The notes under the pieces: model-generated
The model's database searches: none
What the model saw: the letters and a program-made list of their open reading frames with translations, nothing else
Told to the model about the DNA's origin: nothing
DNA from: Rotaria sp. Silwood1
Lineage: Eukaryota > Rotifera > Eurotatoria > Philodinida > Philodinidae
Direction: 5' to 3'
Length of the DNA stretch: 64,000 nucleotides
NCBI GenBank assembly: GCA_905250075.1
Contig: CAJNOP010000512.1
Coordinates: 87,275-151,274 of the forward strand
Shown here: positions 50,327 to 61,568 of the stretch, one piece after another
Layout: the number at the start of each line of letters is the position of its first letter
How positions within the stretch are numbered: the first letter of the stretch is position 1
Position numbers and translations under genes: made by a program

Positions 50327-52975
50327 CTACGTAGTATAAAGTGTACATATGTCAGCGGCAGTTAATTCTCGACTATAAATTCTCAATTCATCAATATCAC
50401 CATTATATGGACCCATCGATCCTAGTAGACCTAAGCCACAAACACCAGCACCACTTACACTATTTGCTAATGTAGCATAATTCGGTACTGAACTAGCTGT
50501 ATATGAAATGGTCATTGCAGTAGTTGATGCAACTAAGACATTGTTAACATAGAGACGAAGGCGATTTGTTGGACTCCATATTTCAACAATGTGTGACCAA
50601 ATTGGAGCTAAAGGTATCAATGGACCCACTGCAGATCTGATAGCACTATTGGATATTTGAGCAACAATTGAACCGTTAGTAGTAAAGCCTAAAAACGGAA
50701 CACACCAACCGAGACCAGAAGAATTGGATGAAACATGAACAAGAGTTCCTGATAAATTTTGAGGTCGTATCCATAATGAGATAGAAAACGGACGATTGGA
50801 GATACCAAGACTAGTCAAGTCTGATATTTGAAAGTATGAATAGGTTGATCCATTGAATGAGATAGCTTGAAAAGAATGACCATTAGACACAAACGAAACA
50901 GACTGTCTAACAACTGAGAGTGAATTAGGTCCTGAATCGATAAGTTCAACTCTTGAATTGAAACTAAAATAAGCGACTAATGTAGCTTCTTCGAGTATTT
51001 CACATGCTGATTTTTCTCGGCCTGTAATTGCCAACTTATCAATCATTCCCTATAAACATAAATAAACGAATATGCTTTTAATAATATTATCAATCAGCTA
51101 AATATTTGTCCAATTTGATTTTAAATCAAAACAAGAAAATATTTTGAACATGTTTTTTGTCGACACAATGAAACCTTACTTGGAAATAGTTTGAACCAGA
51201 GTAGGGATTAATTAATGGAACATTACCAATTGTTACATTATCTGAAGTAGCTTGAAATGATCCTGTTGCTGTCCTATTAGCATCCAGTTTTCCATTGAGA
51301 TAAATACTTTGTGTCAATGAATTTGTTTCAAAGACAAATGCAACATGTATCCATTCGTTAATTTGTATAATTTCATTGCCTTGACAATCATCAGCAAAAA
51401 AGCCAAAATAAAGATTACAGTAAAAGCTATTTCTACGAACAGTTAAATAAAGACATTCATGGATGGAATCTTTAGGACATATACCAACTATGCTATGATC
51501 TTTTGTATTAGAAAAACGAGTAGGATAAATCCAAGCATCGATAGTAAAACTCGTAGCCGTTAAAGTGATAGGTGAAGATCTTAGTGATTGATTGACATTT
51601 GCACCAAATGAGACAGCTTGGTTAACATAGCCAGTTACAAATGTAGGACTTTTAGCGGAACTTGTGATAGAGTTGGTAACATCTTCAAGTAGATTATTAT
51701 CGAATTGCCATTGAGCAAGTAGATTAGATGAAGAAATTCATGATTGATTGACACATAAAGAATCACATACATAATAAGTTGTTGTTGTAGCTGAGAATAA
51801 AAGAGTATGTAAGCTTTTCTTTTCTTATTCTTCATCTATTTAATTTTTATTGTGGATCTAATAGATCTTATTGGATAAAACGAATTTAACTGTTAGAGAG
51901 ATATTTTCTTAAGAGGTTTTAGTTTCTTTAGAAACAAAATCTCACTTGTGATTGACACTGTTGTTGTAGTCATTGTCACTGCTGTAGTTGATGTTGATGT
52001 TGATGTAACTATCGAAATAACAACATTCAATTAGTTCTATATCGACTACTTAAATCTATTCAACTAAAAATCTAAAAAAACTAATCGATTAATACGATTT
52101 TCTAATAAAATATTATAAGAAATTTTTAACTATAATCACAAATAAACTTTAATCAGCTCTTCTTAGTCATACTTTATTGATGAACAATACATTACATACT
52201 TATTATCGAACTATCTACAATAAAAATATTAGTATTTAATATAAAGAATTATTTATTTTAATATCAACATACTTATCGATAATATTGCAGTACTTACTGT
52301 TGTTAAATATTTGAAATTAATTTTTATGTAAAAAAAAAGTAAAAATAATAGAATTTTACTTGTTGCTGTAGATTTAGACAAAAATTGGAGCAATAATATC
52401 ACAAGAAGTGAACCGAGAAAAGGTGCAGCAAACAAGGAGCAAAGTAAACACAAGAGTGAGCATGGACATGAAAAACAATAAAATCCTCTAGAAAAACAAA
52501 TAAGATTCACAAAATTTAATATACAACAAAGGTTACTTTTGTTTTTTTCGCCGCTTTTCAGTGTCTTCTGTGATTTCTCGAAGTTGATCTGCAGATCTTA
52601 CGCGACTTGACGATCCATCTGTTAACTATAATCATTGAATAAAGATAAAATATAAACAGCAAAAAGAAAAAGTTAAATATTACTTTAGTTTTACTAGAAC
52701 TATTAAATTGAATTGAATCATGAGATATATTATACTAGAAATAAAATCATTATTATATCGAAATAAACAAATCTCGAAATAATTACTTTAACAGGAATCA
52801 CTTTGGAAAAGGATTTTGATAAACGTCTTTTTACTATCTTGATTTTCTATGATTATGAATACTTGATCCTGTCGAGCTCTTTCTCTTTCGATAACCGGTA
52901 TTTGTCTATAAATTGATCGAGAGTAAATAATAGAACGAACACCATATCCTGCACCACGACAACAAGGAGAAATAA
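50327..52975 (-). pseudogene. TM receptor-like protein with Thr-rich stalk and two LamG-type domains, broken
   Basis: Exons, 5' to 3': about 52785-52975 (basic cytoplasmic part), 52684-52734, 52537-52625, 52360-52487 (Cys-rich entry and membrane span LLCLLCSLFAAPFLGSLLVI), 51946-52008 (TSTSTSTTAVTMTTTT stalk), 51180-51790 (first LamG/concanavalin-like domain), 50327-51049 (second, ending LYTT). Splice phases agree from 52734 to the end. LamG marks: LAQWQFDNNLLEDV, FTIDAWIYPTR, WIHVAFVF, then LVAYFSFNS, FSISLWIRP, GDIDELRIYSREL. An in-frame TGA (51738-51740, CVNQS-stop-ISSSN) fits a Trp codon changed by G to A. Near 52850 the frame also shifts by one base. No start codon was identified. A type II membrane protein binding extracellular ligands would be expected from an intact copy. 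Confidence 0.7.
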
Positions 52976-53069
52976 GATCATCTCAAATAAAACAAGATCA
53001 AATTATATTCCTATAGGTTAAAACATATTTGTGTTTTTCTATCTAATGTTTGTTTTTATTTAAATAAAG

Positions 53070-53207
53070 GCTCCTCCTCCATATGAACCTTTAGCTAATT
53101 TATCTTCATCTCAATCATCAACAAACAAAGATCGTCATTTATCCTATGGAAATCGTCAAAAACAATCAAATATATATGATACACTTCTACTAGGACATTA
53201 TTTATGA
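53070..53207 (+). CDS. Isolated 3' exon of an unrecognised gene
   Basis: After an AATAAAG acceptor, 45 codons read APPPYEPLANLSSSQSSTNK and on to LLLGHYL, then TGA. The composition looks coding and the other two phases stop early. A possible preceding exon (52930-53015, reading RTPYPAPRQQGEIRSSQIKQ) runs into a TAG at its putative donor and overlaps the 5' part of the LamG gene on the other strand. No upstream start found. Possibly a truncated or rearranged gene. Confidence 0.35.
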   Translation, partial: APPPYEPLANLSSSQSSTNKDRHLSYGNRQKQSNIYDTLLLGHYL

Positions 53208-53256
53208 TTATATACCAATAAATATAATTAATATAAAAAAAAAGAAAATGAAATCA

Positions 53257-56200
53257 TTAAAGAACACGTATTATCGAATGATAAGAGACAATTGATGAAT
53301 CTTCTTCTAAATGCACAGCAGTTGCCCCAACATCAATCGATTGTTCATATTCCCCACGAGCTTCCATTCATAAACTTAATAAATACCTTTTGTTTTTGAA
53401 TAAATAAAAAAATAAATAATAAATAAAAATAAATAAATTTCTTTACCAAGGTTGATGATTGGATGGTTGAATAGAAATCGCAGCTCTTGCATATTTTTCA
53501 GCTAACGAATAATTTCCTATTTGAATTAAAAGTTTTTGTTAATTGAATTAATGTTGGAAAATGATATGGATTAATAGCTAATGCATCATTATAATTAACT
53601 TTAGCTAATTTTAATTGACCACGAGCATCATTTATTAATCCACGCATATAAAACATTTGATGACATAATGGACTTAATGATGAGATTTCTTTTACACAAC
53701 GTTCACCTTCATCGATTTTATCTAATTTTATATAATATCGAACTTTTTTTTTTATTAAATAAATAAAAATATTTATTATTGAAAAAATGAAAAAATTGAT
53801 TATTTTATCGAGATGTTCAAATATTTGAAGTAAACTAAAATAAATTGGTTGAATAGAAAAAAATTGTGTTGATGATCGATTATTTCTTATAGAATTCTCA
53901 TCATTAAATAATGATGAAAATGGTCTAAAACCGAATAAAAATAAATTTTTAATTCCATCTTCAACTTTTAATGTTCCTTGTTGACTATTTAATGTTTGTT
54001 CACCATCAGTTTCAAAATTAATTGATGGATTTTGTGATCGATTACTTGGACGATTTCCCCCACTTAAATATTTACAAACCTTTTTTTATTATTTTAAATA
54101 AAAAAAAACCCAACCAAACCTTGAATGTGATGTATCCAGAAGATAATTTGGATTATTTGTTAATAAAGGTTCATATTCATTTTTCCAAATTCTTAATGCT
54201 TCTTTACATGTTATTATTGATTGTTCACATCCATATAATTCTTCTTCAATTCCAGCTTTTGTTAATAATAAACTATATTCATTTCAAATAGAACTCTTTT
54301 TATTATTATTTATATTTATTTATAATCAATACTTTTTCTTTTCAATTTATTTTTATTAAAGAAAATTCTTAAAAGAATTTCTTCTATGATTCTATATTAA
54401 TTATATAAAATTTTCAATTAAAACAATAAATGAAAAGAATTTTTTTTTATTGATGATGTAAATCTCAATATATATATAGAATTTTTTAAGACAAATCGAA
54501 TATATTATTGATAAATAATTAATTATCTTATTTTTATTTTATTTTATTTAGAAATTAATCAGAGTTAATCAAGAATAATTATTTCGTTTCATTTTCGATA
54601 ATATATTCATATTCAAAATAAGACATTCTCTTTTTTTTTTTTTATTGATTAACAGTTGAAAAATCTCTTCCTAGAAATGTTCACTTGATTATTCATTAAA
54701 GTTTTCCATTGTTTTTATCTTATATTCGAATAAAAATCTAGTCGTTATTTATTTATCTAAGAAGTTTTATTCTTGAAAAAAAAATTGACAGAGAAATAAA
54801 TATATTAGAGTTTTATATTCTATTTAATATATAACAAATAGTCATCATCAATTTTATCTTTATTGTTAATTCGATAAATATAATTTAACTTTAATATCTC
54901 AACAATTTCTATCAATTATTCAATAAACTTATTGCTTTTCTTATCAAAATCTAACATTTTACTAAATAGGATTTTAAAAAATATGTTAAAATAACTAAAT
55001 ATAAAATGAAAATAAATCTCTAACCTAATATCAGGATAATCATTAGTTGCTCGATATATTTGTGCATAAGCTTCAGGCATTTGTTTTTGAGCAGTAAGTA
55101 AAAGTGTATATAAATGAAGAGCATATTTATCATCTGGTGATAATAATAAATATCTTTCAATTGATTTTAATGCTTGTTGAGTCTATTTTAAATAAAACAT
55201 TTTTTTTTTATTTAAGAATTATTTAATAAAAAACAAACTTGATTTATAAAAGATAAATTATGAGCAAGATGAAAATGTGATATTGAATCATATGGATCAA
55301 GTTGAATTGATCTTTTATATATAAATAGATATTTAATATTAAAATAAAAATAAAAAACTTACTCTCGAAGATCAATAATAGCTAATTGAAAAGTGCTTGA
55401 CGATCATTATGAATTGATGTTTGTCGAGCTTTAAATGATTTAGCAATAGCAAGAAGAAGAAGTGTACGAGCAAATGGAGGATTTTCAAGTTCTTTTGCTT
55501 GTTAACAATAATTAATTGCTTCATCAATCTTAATTTTAAATATATCTTTTTTTTTTTTTTTATGAATAAAAATAAAAAATGAAACATACAAGATCAATAA
55601 ATCTGGGTCGTTTTTCATGTTGATTTAAATAATATTGTTGTTGATATAATGTTTGTTTTAATAATGGTTGTCCATCTTCACCTAAAGATGGAAATGTTTC
55701 AAATAATGATGGAAACTGTTTTAAATAATAAATATTTATTTAAGAATAAAAAATTCAATTAAATATACATCATATATATATTCAAGAATTATTTTAGCAC
55801 GTTGTAAATAAACTTGAAGATTTTTTGGTTGCATTCTTAAACATTCTTTTAATATAAGATAAGCACGAAATGATTGACCTGATGATATTAATGATAATCC
55901 ATAATTAAACCATGTTTGAAAATGTTCAAATGAAAAACGAAGAGCTTGTTCATAAGACTATATATATACATATTATGTTCAATTATTTATAAACGATAAA
56001 AGAAAACAAAAATTACATCAGCAATAATATGAAATGCTTGTTTACGAGAAAGAAATATTGATAAAAGAGCAAGAATATAATAAGCAGCTTGGTGACTACG
56101 TTCTCTTTGACCTTCATGTTCAGGTTGCCAATCAAGTACAGCTTCATTTAATGTTGACGTTTGACTCAATAATAATAATAACAGAATTTCTTCATCAACA

Positions 56201-57289
56201 TCTCGAGGAATAAATAATGATCTAGATTTTATAGAATTTTATTTATTTATTTCTTTATTTATTCTTACTGAGATGTTCGACGATGAATTTTATTATTTTT
56301 CTCATCTGAATTAGTTATTCGAATATAATTTCCTTTGGAAACACATTTTAATAATAATTCGGCATATTGTTTAATTAATGTCTATATTAAAAAGAAAATA
56401 AAATTATTTTATTTTATTTTATTTATTTAAAACAAACTTGTCTCATTGTTTCTAATGATTTAATATGAACATTTTGAATATATGAACGAAATATTTCAAT
56501 TGTTGTTTTTATATTACTAAACAAAAAATATTTTTTAGTTTTTAATAAAGATTTTATTTGATTAATTTTAATAAAAAAAAAAAAGAAAAGTTTACGTATT
56601 TGAAGCATGTAAAAGTGGTCAACGTTGATAAGCTAACTCAATTAAAGAATTTTCAATATCCAAATTATCATAACTTAAATGTTTAGATTTTTCAACAGCA
56701 GCATAATATGTTTGACTTAACCTACATGAATCATCAAATGATTTAATTATTTCATATAAATTTTCATTTTTTTTTTCTAATAAAAGTCCATTAAGTGCAT
56801 AGATTTCTGCAAGTAATAATGAAGATCTATTTGGTTGTTCGTTTATATCAATTGGTATTGAATTAATTGCTAAATTAACATATGTTAAACATTCATCATA
56901 ACGTGCTTGAGCATAATATAATTTCGATAATAAACATTGACCTTCAAATGAACGAGTTGATCCACCAGATTTAAGAAGATTTTCAACACGAATTAAATCA
57001 TTACGAGATCGTTCTATATTCCGACTATCCGTTAATGGATATTGTTGTAAATAATATTCTAATTGAGCTTCTCCATCCAAAAATTTAACATATTCTTTTC
57101 AAAAAACAAAAAAAAAATTTACATTTTAAATATATATTTTAAATAAACAAACTAAAAAATAAAACCTGGAACTTTTGCAGTTTTTAATTTATCAAGAATT
57201 TTAGTCCAATTAAGTTCTAATCGATATTTTTCGATTTCAGGATCGGATCGATATTTTCCACTATGAGAATTAGTTGTTGCTGTTGCCAT
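53257..57289 (-). pseudogene. TTC7: TTC7 orthologue (PI4KA-complex TPR scaffold), multiply broken
   Basis: TTC7 with EFR3 and FAM126 holds PI4-kinase alpha at the plasma membrane. Fourteen exons follow the family order: 57166-57289 (MATATTNSHSGKY), 56596-57094, 56438-56516, 56269-56381, 56017-56221 (DVDEEILLLLLLSQT), 55769-55957 (SYEQALRFSFEHFQTWFNYG), 55590-55715, 55363-55528, 55239-55311, 55025-55182, 54120-54272, about 53812-54062, 53447-53742 and 53257-53374. Most junctions keep phase. Lesions: TGA at 56619-56621 (YQR-stop-PLL), TAA at 55502-55504 (NYC-stop-QAKEL), TGA at 53368-53370, one-base shifts near 55390 and 53529 (both in short T runs on the coding strand), and no GT donor after the exon ending about 53812. 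Shifts could be sequencing errors; the stops are substitutions. Probably a decaying copy, with a functional one elsewhere. Confidence 0.8.
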
Positions 57290-58035
57290 TAAATTCTTTC
57301 TTTAAAATAATTGAATAAATCAAAACTATGAGTTTATTTTTTATGTTTTCTCTTTTTTTTCACATCATTATTCAGACATTTATTGGAAGAACAAACTTAT
57401 TCAATGCGATAATCAAACATTTTGTTTTTTTAGATAGATATCACTATATTATTAGATTCTTTCTTGACAATTACCTATAGATTTTATCAATCAAACCATC
57501 TTTTAGAAATAAATCAAATATAAATATGATCGAACATAATTCAATATTTTTATTTTTATTAAATTGTTAAACAAAAAAAAAAGACAGGATTTAATAAAAT
57601 TGTTTAAGTCATTAAATAAGAAGCAAACGGTTAAAAAATAATATAGTTCATATAAGAAAATAATTGCCGTTGCAAAATGTCCGTTTTCATCTTTCCTATG
57701 TTCATCATTTAGTGAACAACCAAGATGAACTAATATTGTTCGAACTTCGGATGAGCTTCAAATGATAATGCAAAAGATTCTAAATAAAAAGAAATCTCTT
57801 TACGATATGATAGATTTTTTTTGTTCTAATTTAACCGAATCAATAATAAGTCTTATTCATTTAAATAAAAAAAAAACAGCAAGATCAACACATAACAATA
57901 AAACGAGACTTGAAATGTTTTTTTTATTGTCACTTGACCAACAATATAGCATACACATATATTCGCAACGATACCAAATAGTAGACTGATGAAACCATCG
58001 ATAATAAACATCGACAATGAAGAACCTGAAGATGA
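57290..58035. other. Spacer between TTC7 and the small paralogue
   Basis: No gene recognised. Presumably the TTC7 promoter and the 3' UTR of the next minus-strand gene. Confidence 0.45.
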
Positions 58036-58685
58036 TCATGAAAGTGAAGATGATGATTGTTGTTGTTGAATTAATGGTGATGCTTTTGGTGGTGGTGATG
58101 ATGATGATGACAATAATTTTTCTTCATTCTATAAATATCTTATAAATTAAAAATCAAACAATTCATCTTATACTTACATGACGAGAGCACCTATTTCAAT
58201 CATATCATTCTGATAATGGAAATATTCCAATATTATATATAAAATAAATGTTTCTGGCTTACTATTCCTGTTGTCAGTTCTGCTAATGCTGTACGATTAA
58301 ATGAACCATCATTTACTTTTTTTATTGCCTAAATAATTAAAGTAAAACTTACTTTGATGTTATGATAAGACTAAATTTCTTACTGCAGACATTTTTCTTC
58401 CTAAATATTCACGGTTTTTTTCCGAAACCTTTGGTGAATTTTCAATTAAAATTGAATGATGCCAAGGTTCATGTTCGATTGATGTTTTTTCATTGAATTG
58501 TGAAGAAACTAAATATATACATAAAAAATAAAGAGAAATTTTTTTTAAAAGTATTTAGAGACTTACAACCACTACCAGAATCACTTGTTATTTTGTTCTC
58601 CTTGTTATAGAATAGATAATAAATATACATTCATTATTTTTTTCTCTTCAATGACTTTAACCTCATAATCATTTGTATCGTCCAT
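58036..58685 (-). pseudogene. Small helical protein, divergent paralogue A, probably frameshifted
   Basis: Exons 58662-58685 (MDDTNDYE), 58567-58600, 58384-58508 (ends NREYLGRKMSA), 58263-58328 (AIKKVNDGSFNRTALAELTT), 58178-58209 (NDMIEIGALV) and 58036-58128 (NEEKLLSSSSSPPPKASPLI, then Gln and Ser runs). All phases match except that exon 58178-58209 is 32 bp. The paralogue's equivalent exon is 33 bp and ends at a normal GAG/GTAAGT donor. Losing one G at the ATG/GTAAGT junction would explain it, giving a frameshift into the last exon. The family is not recognised; it looks like a short helix followed by a disordered tail. If the other reading of the donor is used, the last exon ends in a His run. 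Confidence 0.5.
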
Positions 58686-58714
58686 AATGAATTCTTAATC
58701 CGATAAGACAATAA

Positions 58715-58985
58715 GGGTGTGGGTGTGGGTGTCGGTGGGTGTGGGGTGCGGGTGCGGGTGTGGGTGGGGTGTGGGTGTGGGTGTGGGTTTTGGTGTGGGT
58801 CTTGACAAAGCTATAGTCGTACCCACCCCCACAGTCACACCCCCCCCCCACCCCCACACCCACGTCCACACCCACACCCCACACCCACACACCCACACTC
58901 ACACCCACACCCACACCCACACCCACACCCACACCCACCCACACCCACCCCTACCCACACATCCACACCCCACACCCACACCCAT
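58715..58985. repeat. Head-to-head telomere-like tract, (TGTGGG)n then (CCCACA)n
   Basis: 58715-58800 is G-rich with units GGGTGT, GGGTGC and GGTGGGTGTG. After about 25 bp of spacer (58801-58824), 58825-58985 is C-rich with CCCACA/CACCCACA units. The polarity (G-strand left, C-strand right) is that of two chromosome ends joined. It begins 30 bp from the start codon of paralogue A and could form hairpin and G-quadruplex structures. Interruptions are frequent, so it is not a freshly made telomere. Confidence 0.85.
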
Positions 58986-58994
58986 ACTTTACCA

Positions 58995-59117
58995 TTAGGC
59001 CCCGAACAGACTGACTAATTCAAAGTGAATTAAGAAACACGATTGGCCTTTTTGCATAGCAACGCGAATTGTCTTGGTTAATTCAGTTTTATCGTGTTCA
59101 GTCTGTTCGGGGCCTTA
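58995..59117. mobile_element. PIF/Harbinger-like (Tourist) MITE of 117 bp
   Basis: Element 58998-59114 has perfect 17-bp inverted ends GGCCCCGAACAGACTGA, flanked by 3-bp direct repeats TTA (58995-58997 and 59115-59117). TTA/TAA duplication with GG-starting ends is the PIF/Harbinger signature. Sub-terminal regions also pair (AATTCA/TGAATT, CACGATTGG-type). No coding capacity. It lies 13 bp from the telomere-like tract, in the region between the two divergent paralogues. Confidence 0.85.
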
Positions 59118-59455
59118 GAGAGAGTGCATAGAATAAAAATAATATTTATTTTCAATACTAGTAGCCAATCCCATTGGCCTTTTAGTGTCTCTATAATGAT
59201 GTAAATGTCTTCGCTTATTCAAGTGACACGTATTAGAGAGCGACATCTGTTCTTTATTTTCTATTGATCGATATAACTTGTCGTTTTTGTTTTGTTCGTT
59301 CCGCCGTCATATGAGATCATTCATATAAAAACTAATTTTTCTTCTTGATACAGATTATGCTTCACTTATCATTATCATATTGGTGGATTATATTTGACTT
59401 TATTCGTATAGTTTATAGATCTTCCGATCATTAACTTTTTTTTTTCTAGTTAAAA

Positions 59456-61568
59456 ATGGACGAAATCAAACGAGAAATAATAGCCAATCTTTCTCAAGTA
59501 AGAAAACTATGCTCTTATGATAAGATCAAATTGAATTTTACTTTACTTATTTAGGTATTAAATAAAATAAATGATGGTTCAATTGAAGATGACGTATTAG
59601 ACAAAATAGAAATACATGTTGTAAGTGAAAAACCTTTATTTTATATCTAATTGTGTCATACTTGTCATTCAGGATCATCTACTTGAAAGAATAGCTTATC
59701 ATGAGGTAAGTACCAGATGATATCGTTTATATTGAATTGATTAAATTTGAATAGAGTCAAGAAATATTATCATCGTCATCATCACCACAAATGGTTCTAT
59801 ACCAACAGCAACAAATAAATAATACATTATCTAATACTGCTCATCAAGAAACTAGTAAGATTTTCATCAGTTAGCAAAAATAGTATATTGATCATAAAAC
59901 GTAAAATTATTGTCAGTTTTTTTGGGCAACGTCTTCGAAAGATTATTAAAAAGTTAAGAAAAGAAGACTTCTACGAACATTTTCTAAGTCTACTACGTTG
60001 ACTAAGATTTTGTTTTTGAAAATTTTTCTATTCATGTAATGACTCATCTCTACTGTCTCAACATTTTTTTTCCAAATCTCTCCTTTCAGAGTGCTTGAAG
60101 TGAATATTAGGAAAAAAGTAAATTTCTCGAAAAATATATTGTTCGATTTCGTTTTATCCGCTGCTTTCAAAATTGACTATTAGTTTTTTCTAACAGAATA
60201 GACTATAATGATAGAAATTACCAAAGATAGATAGAATTATAGGAGGTGTCTATGTTTTTTATATCAATATAAATCAAACTCAAATTATCTCAAATAAAAC
60301 GAAACGATAAAGGTGAATAGTTACATTTGAAGTTAGAAGCCCAACAGTCCGAAATAATTTATAAGTTTTGTTTGTGGATCTTATCATGAAAACCTAGTGA
60401 AATTTATAAACATGTTCATAAATATATGTTTTGATGTATTCTCAATATATTTCTATTCGAGTGGATATTTTTTTCTAGATAGTTCCATTTAAATTCAATC
60501 AAATTAAATTCTCTACTCATTTAAATGCTTACAACAAATACAAATTTTCCGATGTTCTCTATTAAAATCTTATATTCAACTCTTTCCTTTTTAAATTAGT
60601 TTTGAAGATGACGCGCAACTTTTTCTGAATAATTTTTTTTTGTTGTATCTTATGCGGAATAGTGATGACTAGAAAATGCATTCAGTTTCACTTTACCATC
60701 GTCTTCAGGAGCGTCAATTTTGTTCAAGTTTTGAGATTTTCGTGAACAAATCTCTACTTGATAATGGTTACGAAAATCATTCTTCTTGCTGTTTTTAATG
60801 AAATCTACATGAAAAACATAGAAAAATTGTGGATTTTATAATAAACATACCTTTTTGTTAATTTTTAAGAGTTTTTGATGGAAAGTTTTTAAAAAATTTA
60901 CTTTCTCAACAATGACAATAGATTAGAGGGTAAAAAGAATATGGTATAACTAATTTCGAGACAATTGAATAAGGATAGTCTTAAGAAGAAAATAACTTGT
61001 CCGTGTTTTTGTCTCGATTTGCTTAAAGTGTCTCTCAACTCTTCTCATTGAATCGAAACAAGCCTTTGAAGAAAAATGCTTGAACAATTTTATGAACTTT
61101 TATCAACGACAATTCAACTACTGATTGCATGACTATCTCTATTGAATAGGATTTCGAAAGGCAAGTTTGCCTTTTTAGAATATACAGCTAGGAGTATCTC
61201 TAGTTTCCTAATGCAATCTACATCTTATATACGATGTGAAAACAAAATGCGTTATGATAATAGTATATGAAAAAAGAATTTTTATAATATTACAAAAAAA
61301 AATTTCTTAATCATAAGATTCATTAGATTTTAAGATCGAAGAGTTAGGAATAGAAACATTTTCATAGTTTAGTTAGTCCTTGGAAGTATAGATAAAAGAA
61401 ATAAAATCGACCTCTTAGAAATAGTTCAACTACTTCTATCGTCAATATTCAACAATTTAATTGTACAATCATTAATTCTATCTTCTTTTTTTTTGTCCAT
61501 TAGAACTATTCAATATCTTACGTCGATGGTTTGGTATTCATCATCACAACAAAGATAAACTCGACTAA
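59456..61568 (+). CDS. Small helical protein, divergent paralogue B, intact
   Basis: Exons 59456-59497 (MDEIKREIIANLSQ), 59555-59620 (VLNKINDGSIEDDVLDKIEI), 59673-59705 (DHLLERIAYHE), 59755-59854 (SQEILSSSSSPQMVLYQQQQ and on) and 61504-61568 (KLFNILRRWFGIHHHNKDKLD) join in frame to 101 residues. The last intron is 1.65 kb. Exons 2-4 correspond to those of paralogue A in length and sequence: 66 bp with K(I/V)NDGS, 33 bp, then a (E)xxLSSSSSP/QQQQ exon. The first half is probably a helix or short coiled coil, the middle is polar, and the last exon encodes a basic amphipathic segment that might contact membranes (inference). Family not recognised. Confidence 0.6.

Noticed and set aside
32559..51740. 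Selenocysteine or a changed genetic code to explain the TGA codons
   Set aside because: TGA also serves as the normal stop in this window (for example the isolated exon ending at 53207). The affected positions look like Trp rather than Cys, and TAG and TAA stops also occur in the broken genes.
58669..58998. Val/Gly-rich and Thr/Pro/His-rich frames
   Set aside because: Direct translation of the TGTGGG/CCCACA repeat tract, not proteins.
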